From Salipiger aestuarii (GTDB lineage Bacteria; Pseudomonadota; Alphaproteobacteria; Rhodobacterales; Rhodobacteraceae): DNA of 64,000 nt. The DNA lies in contig NZ_QLMG01000001.1 in NCBI RefSeq assembly GCF_003259905.1, forward strand, positions 173,900-237,899. Reading direction: 5' to 3'. Under the pieces are notes generated by a model that saw nothing but the letters and a program-made list of their open reading frames with translations, searched no databases and had not been told where the DNA came from. The position numbers and the translations under genes were made by a program. Shown here piece by piece: positions 25,387 through 33,768 of this stretch (positions are counted from its first letter, which is position 1; every line of letters begins with the position of its first letter).

Positions 25387-25847
25387 TGGCGCTTCGCCTT
25401 GCGCGGGGGCTGTCCGGGCCCCGGCGGATCGAACTGGGCTACGGGGTGTTCGTGTCGCATCGCCCGTTCGGGTATGCCGATCTGCGGGAAGCCGAGGCCA
25501 CGGCCCAGCGGCTTGCCCGCACGACGGTTCCGGAGCGGCTCGCCTTCGAGGCGGCGCTACATGATGACGAGGATCTGGGGCCGGAACACGACGAGGCGGC
25601 GCGCGGCCAGTTCGCGCGGCATCTCGTCAAGCTTCTGCTGCTGCGATTCGGCGCCGGATGGGACGGGGTCGAGGCCGAGGATGGCACACCAGCCCCGATG
25701 ACCGAGCAGAGCCTGGACGCGTTCATGTCGCTCTTTCCCGGTGTGTCCTCGGTCCTGCATGCTCGTCTGATCGAGCCATGGGCCGAGCTGGAATCGGAGG
25801 GAAACGTCTCCGCGCTCTCGCCGCATACCGCTACGGCGGAGGCCTGA
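25386..25847 (+). CDS. Tail assembly chaperone, short form (gpG-like)
   Basis: The 153-residue product (MALRLARGLSGPRRIELG) lies between tail tube and tape measure. A slippery heptamer, G GGA AAC, sits in the correct phase near its end (25799-25805). Most ribosomes should finish here at 25847; a fraction should slip back one base and continue to 26158. In lambda the two products, G and GT, coat the tape measure and recruit tube subunits. Confidence 0.88.
   Translation: MALRLARGLSGPRRIELGYGVFVSHRPFGYADLREAEATAQRLARTTVPERLAFEAALHDDEDLGPEHDEAARGQFARHLVKLLLLRFGAGWDGVEAEDGTPAPMTEQSLDAFMSLFPGVSSVLHARLIEPWAELESEGNVSALSPHTATAEA
25799..25805 (+). promoter_or_regulatory. Programmed -1 frameshift slippery site GGGAAAC
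   Basis: Zero-frame codons here are GAG-GGA-AAC, giving the X XXY YYZ form needed for simultaneous slippage of two tRNAs. After slipping, the frame reads GGG-AAA-CGT and stays open to 26158. Lambda uses the related GGGAAAG at the same place in its tail genes. Confidence 0.85.
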
Positions 25848-26158
25848 ATCACTGCGCCGACTGCCGGTCCATGCCCGGCTATGCGTGCGCACGGTTCGGG
25901 GGTGAGGGCGCGTGCCCCGAAGACACCCATGCACCGCAGAGCATCGAGGGCCGGGCGCTTGTCGCCGCCGGTCGTGAGATGTTCCACCAGCGCCGCATCG
26001 GCGGCGCCGGATACGCCGGGCTCGACATGCCGGCCTGTCTTGAGCTGCTGAAGGCTCAGGGCGTGAATACCCACATCGCGGCACTTTTGCTTCCCTTCTG
26101 GGAAAGCGGCCTGCTTGAGGCCGCGGCAAAGCTGCGCGAGCAGGACAAGAGCAAATGA
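25799..26158 (+). CDS. Tail assembly chaperone -1 frameshift extension (T-like domain)
   Basis: This segment is read only as a fusion to the gene starting at 25386 after a -1 shift (join 25386-25805, 25805-26158; about 257 residues in total). The extension after the slip site contains HCADCRSMPGYACARF, a Cys-rich segment, then a helical DMPACLELLKAQGVNTH and ends LREQDKSK. No good separate start lies upstream of it. It overlaps the tape measure start by four bases. Confidence 0.85.
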   Translation, partial: GKRLRALAAYRYGGGLNHCADCRSMPGYACARFGGEGACPEDTHAPQSIEGRALVAAGREMFHQRRIGGAGYAGLDMPACLELLKAQGVNTHIAALLLPFWESGLLEAAAKLREQDKSK

Positions 26159-29100
26159 GCAGCACTACCCGGAATTACAAAGTGCGCCTTGCGGCGGTTG
26201 GGCAAAAGCAGTTCGACGCCGATCTGCGCGCGCTGGGGGCTTCGGGCGAAAAGAGCTTGCGGCGGATCCAGTCCGCGACCGCCCCGGCCAGTGCGGGCCT
26301 GCGCGAAACCGATCTTGCCGCCCGCCAGCTGCGCGGTGGGATTTCCGCTGTCAGCGCCGAGCTTCCCGCCCTGAAGCGCCTTGCGATGTTCATGGGCGGC
26401 ACGGCGCTGGTCGGGGGACTGGTTGCCTTCGGGCGCGGCTCTCTTGATGTCGGGCGGCAATTCCAGGCGATGATGCAGCGCGTCGAGGCTGCGACCGGTG
26501 CAGGTGAGGCCGACGTGTCGCGCCTGGGCGAGGCGGCCAAGAGGCTTGGCGAGACCACGGCGTTCAGCGCCATGCAGGCCGCCGAGGCGATCGAGGTTCT
26601 GGCCAAGAACGGCGTGTCGGTTTCCGACACCCTGGGTGGTGCGCTCGACAGCTCGGTGATGTTGGCCAGCGCGCTTGGCGCCGAGGTCGCGCCATCGGCA
26701 GACCTTGTGACCGATGTCATGCAGCAGTTTGGACTGACCGCCGCGCAACTCCCCGAGATCGTCGACCGGCTGACCGGCGCCGCGTTCACTTCCAAGTTCG
26801 GGTTCGACGATCTGCGCCTTGCGATCGCCCAGGCGGGCGGCGTGGCGGGCACCACGGGTGTCGAGATCGAAGATTTCCTGACCGTTCTGTCCGCGACCGC
26901 CTCGAGCTTTGCATCGGGATCGGATGCCGGCACCAGCTTCAAGACGTTCCTGCAGCGTTTGACGCCCGAGTCCGCGAAAGCCGCTGGGGTGATGCAGGAT
27001 CTCGGGCTCGAGTTCTTCGACGCCCAAGGCAACATGAAGGACATGGCCGACATCGCGCAGGAACTGCAGGACGGCCTGGCCGGGCTTAGCGAAGAGGCGC
27101 GCAACGATGCCCTGAAAACGGTGTTCGGCACCGATGCAATCCGCACGGCGGCGGCGCTGGCGTCGCAGGGGGCAACGGGATTGCGCGACCTTGCGGCGGC
27201 GATGGGCGAAGTTTCGGCGCAGGAGCAGGCCGAGGTCCGGATGCGCGGGCTTGATGGCGCGCTGAAAGAAGTCGCCGCGGCCTGGGAGGCGTTGCAGCTC
27301 GAGTCGGCCCAGAACGGCGGGCTGGACGTGGCCGAAACCTTCGTGCGCCGCCTGACGGATGCGCTCCGCTATCTGACGGAGAATTTCTCCGAGGTCGAAG
27401 AGATCGCCGAACGTGTGGGGCAAGCGCTGACAGTTTACCTGGTTGGCAAGGGCATGACGCTGGCGATCGCCAAAGGCGTGGCGATGCGCGCGGCCATGAT
27501 TGAACTTGCGGCCTCGGTCACGGCCACCGGAACGGCGGCAGGTCGCGCTGTCGGGCCTTTGACCCGGATGGGTGTCGCCGCCCGTGTGCTGACCGGGGTC
27601 ATGGGGGGGCCGCTTTCACTCGCGATCACGGCGGCTTCGCTGCTGGCCTTTGGCCTCGACACGGATGTCGCTGCGGATGCGGTCGAACGCGCTGATGCCG
27701 CCGCGATGAAAGCAGCGGATGCGCTTGATGCCTATCAGGAAGCGTCGAAGCGGGCAGCGGACGAACAGAAGGGGCTTGGCGGCGCTGTTTCGGCAGCCAC
27801 TCAGGCGATGCTGGATCAGTCGCGCGCCGCGCTCGAGCAGGCGCGGACAGATCTCGAACGTGCCCTGGCGAATGCTCGCGACAAGATGTCCGGGTCAGTG
27901 CTGGACGGTGACGGCATCGACGATTTCATCCAGCGGTTCGACATGTTCCGCGACGCGGTGTCCGGAGATAGCCCAGGGCTGCTGTCGGGTCTGCGGGGTG
28001 CGGCGCAAAACAAGTTCATGAAGAGCCTTGTCGAGATCGCCGAAGGATTCAGACAGGGTGAGGTTTCGGCGACGGATTTCGCCAGCAGCATGGATGCTCT
28101 GCGGGCTGTAGGGCCAGCCTTGGATTCGGTGCGGGATGGTATCGTCGGCATTCTTGAAAGTGGCGAAGACCTGTCCGGCAACGGCAAGCTGTCGCCGCTG
28201 GTCGCTGCCGCAGAGCAAGCGGGTTTGTTCAGGGATGAGATCGAGGCAGTGCGCCGCGCGACAACTGAGGCCGATCTGGCCGCTGCCTATGACAATCTTG
28301 CCCATGCTCTGACGGAGGCGGCCGAGGCTGGCAAACTTTTACGGTCGGATGGACTGTCTGATTTTCGCGAGAATATAGCGGGGCTCGCTGGCGTCGAGGA
28401 GCGCCTCGCCGACGTTAAGGCACGGCTTGATGGGGCGCTCGACACCACCCGCGAAATTTCCGCCGAGCGTCCGTTTGACGAGACGGCGGACAGCGCAAAG
28501 GATGCCGCTGACGAAATTGATCGGCTGCAACGTGTTTATGGCCAGTATCAGGCAAGCCGTGCACACAGCGATCAGGTCACCTTCGCAAGCGGCGCGAGCG
28601 ATGCCGCCAAGAAAGGTCTGCGCGACCTGATTGGCTATGCGGAGGGCACCGACAAGGGGCGCGGGTATAACGAAACGCTTGGGTATGGGGCGTTCACCGG
28701 CGGCGATGTGAACCTGGTGTCGATGACGCTGGATGAGATCCTGGCGCTGCAGAAGCAAATGCTGGCGCACCCTGACAACAGCTACAACAGCTCTGCGGTC
28801 GGGCGCTACCAGATCGTCTCGACCACGCTTCGCAGCCTGATGCGTGAAATGGGGTTGAGCGGGGGTGAGTTGTTTTCGTCCGGCTTGCAGGACCAAATGG
28901 CAGATCGGTTGATCGACCGGCGGGGGCGTGACACGGGCCCGCTGCGGCAAGAATGGCAAGGCCTGAATCGTGTCGATGATGCGACGATCCTTGGGGCCTT
29001 TGACCAGGGCGCCGGAAGCCGCGCGGAGTCCGCTTCCGACCGCGTCAGCACCCTTCAGCAGCTGATCGCAGTCGGTGATGAACATCTCGCGCAGCTGCGT

Positions 29101-29970
29101 CTTGAGGCATCGCTTGCGGGAAAGTCCGTCGAAGAACAGGCGCGCCTGACGTTCCAGTACGAGGCGCTGCAGCGCGCTAAGGAACAGGGCATCGATGTTG
29201 ACAAGACGCTGGTCCAAGATGGCCGGACGCTGCGACAGGTGATTGACGATCAGGCGTCTGCCTTGGGGCGCTTGGCGGCTGCAGATGAGGCGCAGCAGGC
29301 GCTCAAGGATCGGTTGCAGCAGACCGAGGACAGCATCCGGGGTCTGTTTGACAACCTGAAGCCGGGCGGCGCGGGTGAGGAAGCCTTCTGGGATCAGCTC
29401 ACGAGTATGATCATCGACAAGCTCTGGTCACTTGCCACGGACCCGGTGTGGGAGGCGCTTGCAACGGCGTTTGACGGGTTGGGGCAGGGCGCTGGTGGAG
29501 CCGGCGCTGGAAGCTGGGTTGGATCGCTGGTTTCAGGGATCTTTGGCGGGACGCCGGAACGGGCCGGGGGTGGCGGGTTCCGGAACATCGGGCGTGGCGC
29601 GGGGCTGCTGGATGGTGTCGGTGGCAAGCGTCAGGACAACCTCATTGCGAAAGTATCGCGGGGAGAATTTGTGCAGCCCGCCTCGGCGGTGGACTTCTAC
29701 GGCGCAGGCTTCATGGAAGCCGTACGCAATCGTCGCATACCCAAGTTCGCGGACGGTGGCATGGTCGGAGTGGCGTCGACAGCGCCGATGGGCTCATCGT
29801 CACAGCGTGGAGATGTCGAGATCAAAGGCGGTGAGCTGACCCTGAGCGATGATGGCAGCATCATGGCGCGCGTTCGCTTTGAGCAGGCTCAGGGCCTGCA
29901 GGCAACGTCACGCGCCACCAGCCGCAATTTCGCCAAGCGTGCAGCACAACAGCGGGAGCGCGGCATATGA
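26155..29970 (+). CDS. Tail tape measure protein with internal lysozyme-like domain
   Basis: At 1271 residues this sets the tail length. The N-terminal quarter has the TP901-type core (GGISAVSAELPALKRLAMF, LGETTAFSAMQAAEAIEVLA). Hydrophobic segments occur around 420-510. A domain at about 820-970 contains LIGYAEGTDKGRGYNETLGYG and SAVGRYQIVSTTLRSLM, which resemble phage muramidases with a catalytic Glu followed by a GRYQ box. This could locally open peptidoglycan during DNA entry. The C-terminal part is Gly-rich. Expected tail length cannot be given exactly. Confidence 0.92.
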   Translation: MSSTTRNYKVRLAAVGQKQFDADLRALGASGEKSLRRIQSATAPASAGLRETDLAARQLRGGISAVSAELPALKRLAMFMGGTALVGGLVAFGRGSLDVGRQFQAMMQRVEAATGAGEADVSRLGEAAKRLGETTAFSAMQAAEAIEVLAKNGVSVSDTLGGALDSSVMLASALGAEVAPSADLVTDVMQQFGLTAAQLPEIVDRLTGAAFTSKFGFDDLRLAIAQAGGVAGTTGVEIEDFLTVLSATASSFASGSDAGTSFKTFLQRLTPESAKAAGVMQDLGLEFFDAQGNMKDMADIAQELQDGLAGLSEEARNDALKTVFGTDAIRTAAALASQGATGLRDLAAAMGEVSAQEQAEVRMRGLDGALKEVAAAWEALQLESAQNGGLDVAETFVRRLTDALRYLTENFSEVEEIAERVGQALTVYLVGKGMTLAIAKGVAMRAAMIELAASVTATGTAAGRAVGPLTRMGVAARVLTGVMGGPLSLAITAASLLAFGLDTDVAADAVERADAAAMKAADALDAYQEASKRAADEQKGLGGAVSAATQAMLDQSRAALEQARTDLERALANARDKMSGSVLDGDGIDDFIQRFDMFRDAVSGDSPGLLSGLRGAAQNKFMKSLVEIAEGFRQGEVSATDFASSMDALRAVGPALDSVRDGIVGILESGEDLSGNGKLSPLVAAAEQAGLFRDEIEAVRRATTEADLAAAYDNLAHALTEAAEAGKLLRSDGLSDFRENIAGLAGVEERLADVKARLDGALDTTREISAERPFDETADSAKDAADEIDRLQRVYGQYQASRAHSDQVTFASGASDAAKKGLRDLIGYAEGTDKGRGYNETLGYGAFTGGDVNLVSMTLDEILALQKQMLAHPDNSYNSSAVGRYQIVSTTLRSLMREMGLSGGELFSSGLQDQMADRLIDRRGRDTGPLRQEWQGLNRVDDATILGAFDQGAGSRAESASDRVSTLQQLIAVGDEHLAQLRLEASLAGKSVEEQARLTFQYEALQRAKEQGIDVDKTLVQDGRTLRQVIDDQASALGRLAAADEAQQALKDRLQQTEDSIRGLFDNLKPGGAGEEAFWDQLTSMIIDKLWSLATDPVWEALATAFDGLGQGAGGAGAGSWVGSLVSGIFGGTPERAGGGGFRNIGRGAGLLDGVGGKRQDNLIAKVSRGEFVQPASAVDFYGAGFMEAVRNRRIPKFADGGMVGVASTAPMGSSSQRGDVEIKGGELTLSDDGSIMARVRFEQAQGLQATSRATSRNFAKRAAQQRERGI

Positions 29971-30653
29971 AGCGCCAGATCGTGACCCTGCCGCTGTCCC
30001 TTATGCGGGTGACGTCGATCGATTGGGACATCGACTGGCGCGGTGCGCCAGAGGCTGGACTGACAGACGGCAACACCCAGGTGGTGATGAACCAGGTTCC
30101 GCGCTGGGTCGGTCATCTCGACATGACGATGCGGGATGATTGGCTGCGGTCCTGGCGGGCGCATCGCTGGCAGGCGCAGGGGCGCGTCGGGATCTATCGA
30201 CTGTATATGTTCGACCCTTTGGGGTTCAATTTGCAGGCCATCGTCGGGCGCGCCGTGGCCGAGACCGGGATTCCCTTTGCAACCGGCGAAAGGTTTTCGA
30301 GTGGATCCGGCTTTTCGCCAAACGTTTATCTGGAGGCGGCGGCTGCCGCATCTGCAGGGGATACATACGTCACCGTAACCTGCACCGATGCTGACCTGGT
30401 GCCAGCCCCCGGCCAGATCATGAGCGCAGGCGACTGGCCCATGGGGGTGGTGAGTGTCGAGGCGAACGGCGACGACACCTACACCCTTGGCATCCAGATG
30501 CCCTTGCGCGCCGACATGGCGGCAGGCGACCTGGTGAGTTGTATGGCAACGGGGTTGTTCGAGGTCGACGACGACCTGGCTGGCGCTGCGCCTTACGGAA
30601 AGTTGAATCGCAGCGCGTTCAGCGTGTCCTTCCGCGAGGTGCTGAACCGATGA
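29967..30653 (+). CDS. Distal tail / minor tail protein
   Basis: The 228-residue protein (MKRQIVTLPLSLMRVTSIDW) has a two-part strand-rich build, with FDPLGFNLQAIVGRA in the middle. It follows the tape measure with a four-base overlap. This is the place of distal tail proteins in siphoviruses. The specific homologue is not recognised. Confidence 0.65.
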   Translation: MKRQIVTLPLSLMRVTSIDWDIDWRGAPEAGLTDGNTQVVMNQVPRWVGHLDMTMRDDWLRSWRAHRWQAQGRVGIYRLYMFDPLGFNLQAIVGRAVAETGIPFATGERFSSGSGFSPNVYLEAAAAASAGDTYVTVTCTDADLVPAPGQIMSAGDWPMGVVSVEANGDDTYTLGIQMPLRADMAAGDLVSCMATGLFEVDDDLAGAAPYGKLNRSAFSVSFREVLNR

Positions 30654-31240
30654 CCTTCTTTCCCGGCAATTTCGATCCACGCGATGACCGGATCGGCTTG
30701 CTTGATCTGATGGCAATCGACACGCCGGATGGCACGGTGCGGCTGATCATCGGCACCGACGCGGTGTTCCGCGACACGCAGGGCCGCACATGGTACGGCT
30801 CGCAACTGTTCAGCGTCGAGAGCATGGAAAGTGCCATCAACGGCGTGGCGCCAGCGGGCACCGCGACGCTTGCCTATTTTCAGGATCCTGCGGCGGGCAA
30901 CCTGATCACCATGCTCAAGGACAAGGGCGCGGAATACATCGACGGCGAGAACGTCGATTTCTTCGTGCAGCCGATGCAGCACATGGGCGAGTTTTACCGC
31001 CCGAGCATTGCGCCGCTGCAATGGTGCCGCCGCACGGCGCGGACGTTGACGTTTTCGCTGTCCGGCGCGGTCGAACGGCGGATCTCCATGGGGTTCGAGG
31101 CTTGGACGGAGGGGCGCCGGACGGCCCGGCGCATCGCCTACAACACCGAAGGCCACGCGGCGCTGCTGGGTGGGGTGGCGAACCCGTCGCTGCAATACAA
31201 GCCCAACACCGATTTCCAGCGAAACCCGATGTTCCGATGA
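30650..31240 (+). CDS. Minor tail protein (DUF2163-like position)
   Basis: The 196-residue product (MTFFPGNFDPRDDRIGLLDL) contains WYGSQLFSVESMESAINGVAP and PLQWCRRTARTLTFSL. It lies between the distal tail protein and a peptidase-like gene, the place of gpL-like baseplate proteins in lambda. It overlaps neighbours by four bases at both ends. The call is by order. Confidence 0.62.
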   Translation: MTFFPGNFDPRDDRIGLLDLMAIDTPDGTVRLIIGTDAVFRDTQGRTWYGSQLFSVESMESAINGVAPAGTATLAYFQDPAAGNLITMLKDKGAEYIDGENVDFFVQPMQHMGEFYRPSIAPLQWCRRTARTLTFSLSGAVERRISMGFEAWTEGRRTARRIAYNTEGHAALLGGVANPSLQYKPNTDFQRNPMFR

Positions 31241-31683
31241 CCGAGATCAGTCCAGAAATCATCCCGATGCAGCCACTGTTTCGGGAGATGAACCGCTGGT
31301 CTCGGCTTCCGTTCGTCTGGGGCGAGACAGACTGCTGCACGGTCCTCGGCGACTGGGTGCAGGTTGTGACCGGCCAAGACCCGGCGGCTCATTTGCGCGG
31401 GATGTATGCCACGCGCGGAGAGTGCCAGCGCGAGACCGGCTATCTGACTGATCCGGTTGCGTGCATGTCGGGCTGTCTCGACACGATCGGGGGCCTGCCG
31501 CGCTCTGACCGGGACATGCGTCCCGGCGACATCGGCGTCTATCGCTACGCCGGGGAACGCTGGGCTTACGGCGGGATCTGGACCGGCGAGCATTGGGCAA
31601 CGCACATGGACCGGGGCGTCTGTTTCCGCGCCGCACGCGCGGTCGAGGTTCTGGCATCTTGGGGGGTCGGCTATGCGGCGTGA
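31237..31683 (+). CDS. NlpC/P60-like or DUF6950 tail protein
   Basis: The 148-residue protein has FVWGETDCCTVLGDWVQVVTG, where the W-G-x-x-D-C pattern places a Cys nucleophile as in NlpC/P60 peptidases. A His in TGEHWATHMDRG comes late in the chain. In lambda the K protein at this position carries such a domain. It may trim cell-wall peptide bonds during infection or simply be a DUF6950 relative with an altered active site. Confidence 0.72.
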   Translation: MTEISPEIIPMQPLFREMNRWSRLPFVWGETDCCTVLGDWVQVVTGQDPAAHLRGMYATRGECQRETGYLTDPVACMSGCLDTIGGLPRSDRDMRPGDIGVYRYAGERWAYGGIWTGEHWATHMDRGVCFRAARAVEVLASWGVGYAA

Positions 31684-33757
31684 TTTCCGCCAGACAACCG
31701 CGCTGTCAGATCCGCGCGTGTTCCAGCCGCAAGTTGCAGGCTTTGCCTTCGGCGCGCTTGGTGGCACGGCGGCGGCGGGGGCGTCAGCTGGATTTGCCGC
31801 GGGGGCGGCAGCGGGGGCGACGTTCGCAGCCTCGACCTTCGGCGGCATCGTGGTGCAGGCCACGCTGAGCATTGGCTTGGCAGCGGTGGCGGCGGCCCTT
31901 CAAGGCGCGCCGAAGGCACCGAAGCCGTCTTCCTCAATGGTCAGCTACACTAACCCAGTATCCTATGCGGAATGGTGCATCGGCACCGTGCGCAAGGGGG
32001 GCATGCTGGGGTTTGACGGCGAAAAGAACAAATACCGTCACCAGATCACCGTGCATTGCGCGCATCCGATTGAGGCATTTCTTCAGACTTATCTGGACGA
32101 GATCCCCGTGACCTATAACGGCATCGGGGAGGTATCCGGCGGGCCGGGTGGCTATGCCTATGTCACTGAATTGCCCGGCGAGGCGGGGCAGACCTTGCCA
32201 GCCCGCATTCGGGATGATTTCGGCCCCGGCTCGGACAAGGAATTGACAGACGCGCATGATTTTGTCGGGCTGGGCTGTTCCTACTTTCGGGGCAAGCGGG
32301 TCTCGACCGAAGAGGTGGCCGACCGCTACCCGACGGGCCGGATGTGGGTGGCCACGCCGATCTTCAAGGGGCTGAACACCATCTACGATCCGCGCAGCGA
32401 CAGCACCGGCTGGACCGACAATTTCGCCCTGGGGTTTGCGTGGTGGCTGACCGAACGCATGGGCGTTTCAGTCGATTGGGATGATGTTGCGATAGAGGCC
32501 GACGCCTGCGATGTGCCGATCACCGATCGCTATGGCGTGACCCGCGCCAAATGGCGGCTCAACTGCACCCTGTCTGACGATCAGGATTTCGAGACGCAGC
32601 GCGCCATGCTCTGCGCGGCGGCCGACGTGTTCCTGTACGAGGGCATCGACGGCAAGGTCGGGTTCAAGGTCGGGCGCTACAGCGCGCCGACCGTCACCCT
32701 GACGGCGCGGGATTTTCTCGAAGTGCAGATGACGTCGGGGCGATCTGGCAGTTCTGCCCCGACAGAAATCGTGCCAGAATATATCGAGCCGGACAATGTC
32801 TACCGGGAATGGTCGACCGGCACATGGGTGGTCGGGCCGGGCAACCAGACCAAGCGCGACACGCCACAGCTTTACGCGGTGGACAACCACAACCAGGCGA
32901 TCCGCATCGCCAAGCGTCTTGGCACCATCAGCCGCGCCGAATGGCAGCTGAGCGGCGGCATCGGCGCTATTGGTTATGAGTTGATCGGCGAGCGTTTTTT
33001 CCGGTTCCAGCATGCCGAGCTGGGCATGGACGAGGTGTTCGAGGTCTCGACCCTGCGCCGCGAAAGCGTCGGGACGTGGAGCATCGAGGCCGTGAGCGTG
33101 ACGGCGGCTGATTTCGATTTTGACAGCGCGACAGAGGAACCCGCGCGCCCAGAGATCGACGTGGAAACCTACACGGCAATCTCAGTGGATGACGTGACCG
33201 GTGTCTCCGCAACGTCGCCCAGCAGCGGTGTGTTGCGCGTGGATTGGGACACGCAGGATGACCTGTACGACCAGGAGGTGATTTACACCCGGCAGGCCGA
33301 TGGCGAGGTGTTCTACGCCACATGGGACGCCTCTGATTACACCGAAATCAGAGGGCTGGAATCGGGCGATGTCTACACGGTCCAGGTGCGCAACACATAC
33401 GGGTCGACCAAGGGCACGGCATTCCCAACGACGCCGATAGAGGTGACCATATCAAGCGCAGCAGCACCATCGCCACCCGATGCACCTGTCATCAGCAGTA
33501 CAAGCGCCGTGACTGGCGAGGTGTCTTTCGTTGGAACCGCGGCGGCAAGGTCATCGTCCATCCGGGTCTACATGGCTGCAACGGATGATTTCAGCGCGGC
33601 TACTGCGCTGACGCCCCTGAAACCTGTCGGAGCCGGGGCTTTCGAATTTACGATCAGCACCGACCCGGACCCGACCGGATATTACTGGCTGGCTGCGTTG
33701 TCCTCGGATGGCAGCGAAGGGCCGGTCTCAACTTCCCAATATCTCACCATATCGTAA
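31673..33757 (+). CDS. Tail tip / host-specificity protein (gpJ-like)
   Basis: The 694-residue protein combines an N-terminal hydrophobic Ala/Gly-rich segment (about 20-75, resembling lambda gpI) with a gpJ-type body (YAEWCIGTVRKGGMLGFDG, EIPVTYNGIGEVSGGPGG). A fibronectin type III-like domain lies near 495-600. The combination suggests an I-J fusion. It should form the tail tip and contact the receptor. It overlaps the previous gene by 11 bases. Confidence 0.85.
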   Translation: MRRDFRQTTALSDPRVFQPQVAGFAFGALGGTAAAGASAGFAAGAAAGATFAASTFGGIVVQATLSIGLAAVAAALQGAPKAPKPSSSMVSYTNPVSYAEWCIGTVRKGGMLGFDGEKNKYRHQITVHCAHPIEAFLQTYLDEIPVTYNGIGEVSGGPGGYAYVTELPGEAGQTLPARIRDDFGPGSDKELTDAHDFVGLGCSYFRGKRVSTEEVADRYPTGRMWVATPIFKGLNTIYDPRSDSTGWTDNFALGFAWWLTERMGVSVDWDDVAIEADACDVPITDRYGVTRAKWRLNCTLSDDQDFETQRAMLCAAADVFLYEGIDGKVGFKVGRYSAPTVTLTARDFLEVQMTSGRSGSSAPTEIVPEYIEPDNVYREWSTGTWVVGPGNQTKRDTPQLYAVDNHNQAIRIAKRLGTISRAEWQLSGGIGAIGYELIGERFFRFQHAELGMDEVFEVSTLRRESVGTWSIEAVSVTAADFDFDSATEEPARPEIDVETYTAISVDDVTGVSATSPSSGVLRVDWDTQDDLYDQEVIYTRQADGEVFYATWDASDYTEIRGLESGDVYTVQVRNTYGSTKGTAFPTTPIEVTISSAAAPSPPDAPVISSTSAVTGEVSFVGTAAARSSSIRVYMAATDDFSAATALTPLKPVGAGAFEFTISTDPDPTGYYWLAALSSDGSEGPVSTSQYLTIS

Positions 33758-33768
33758 GGAGCGCGGCT

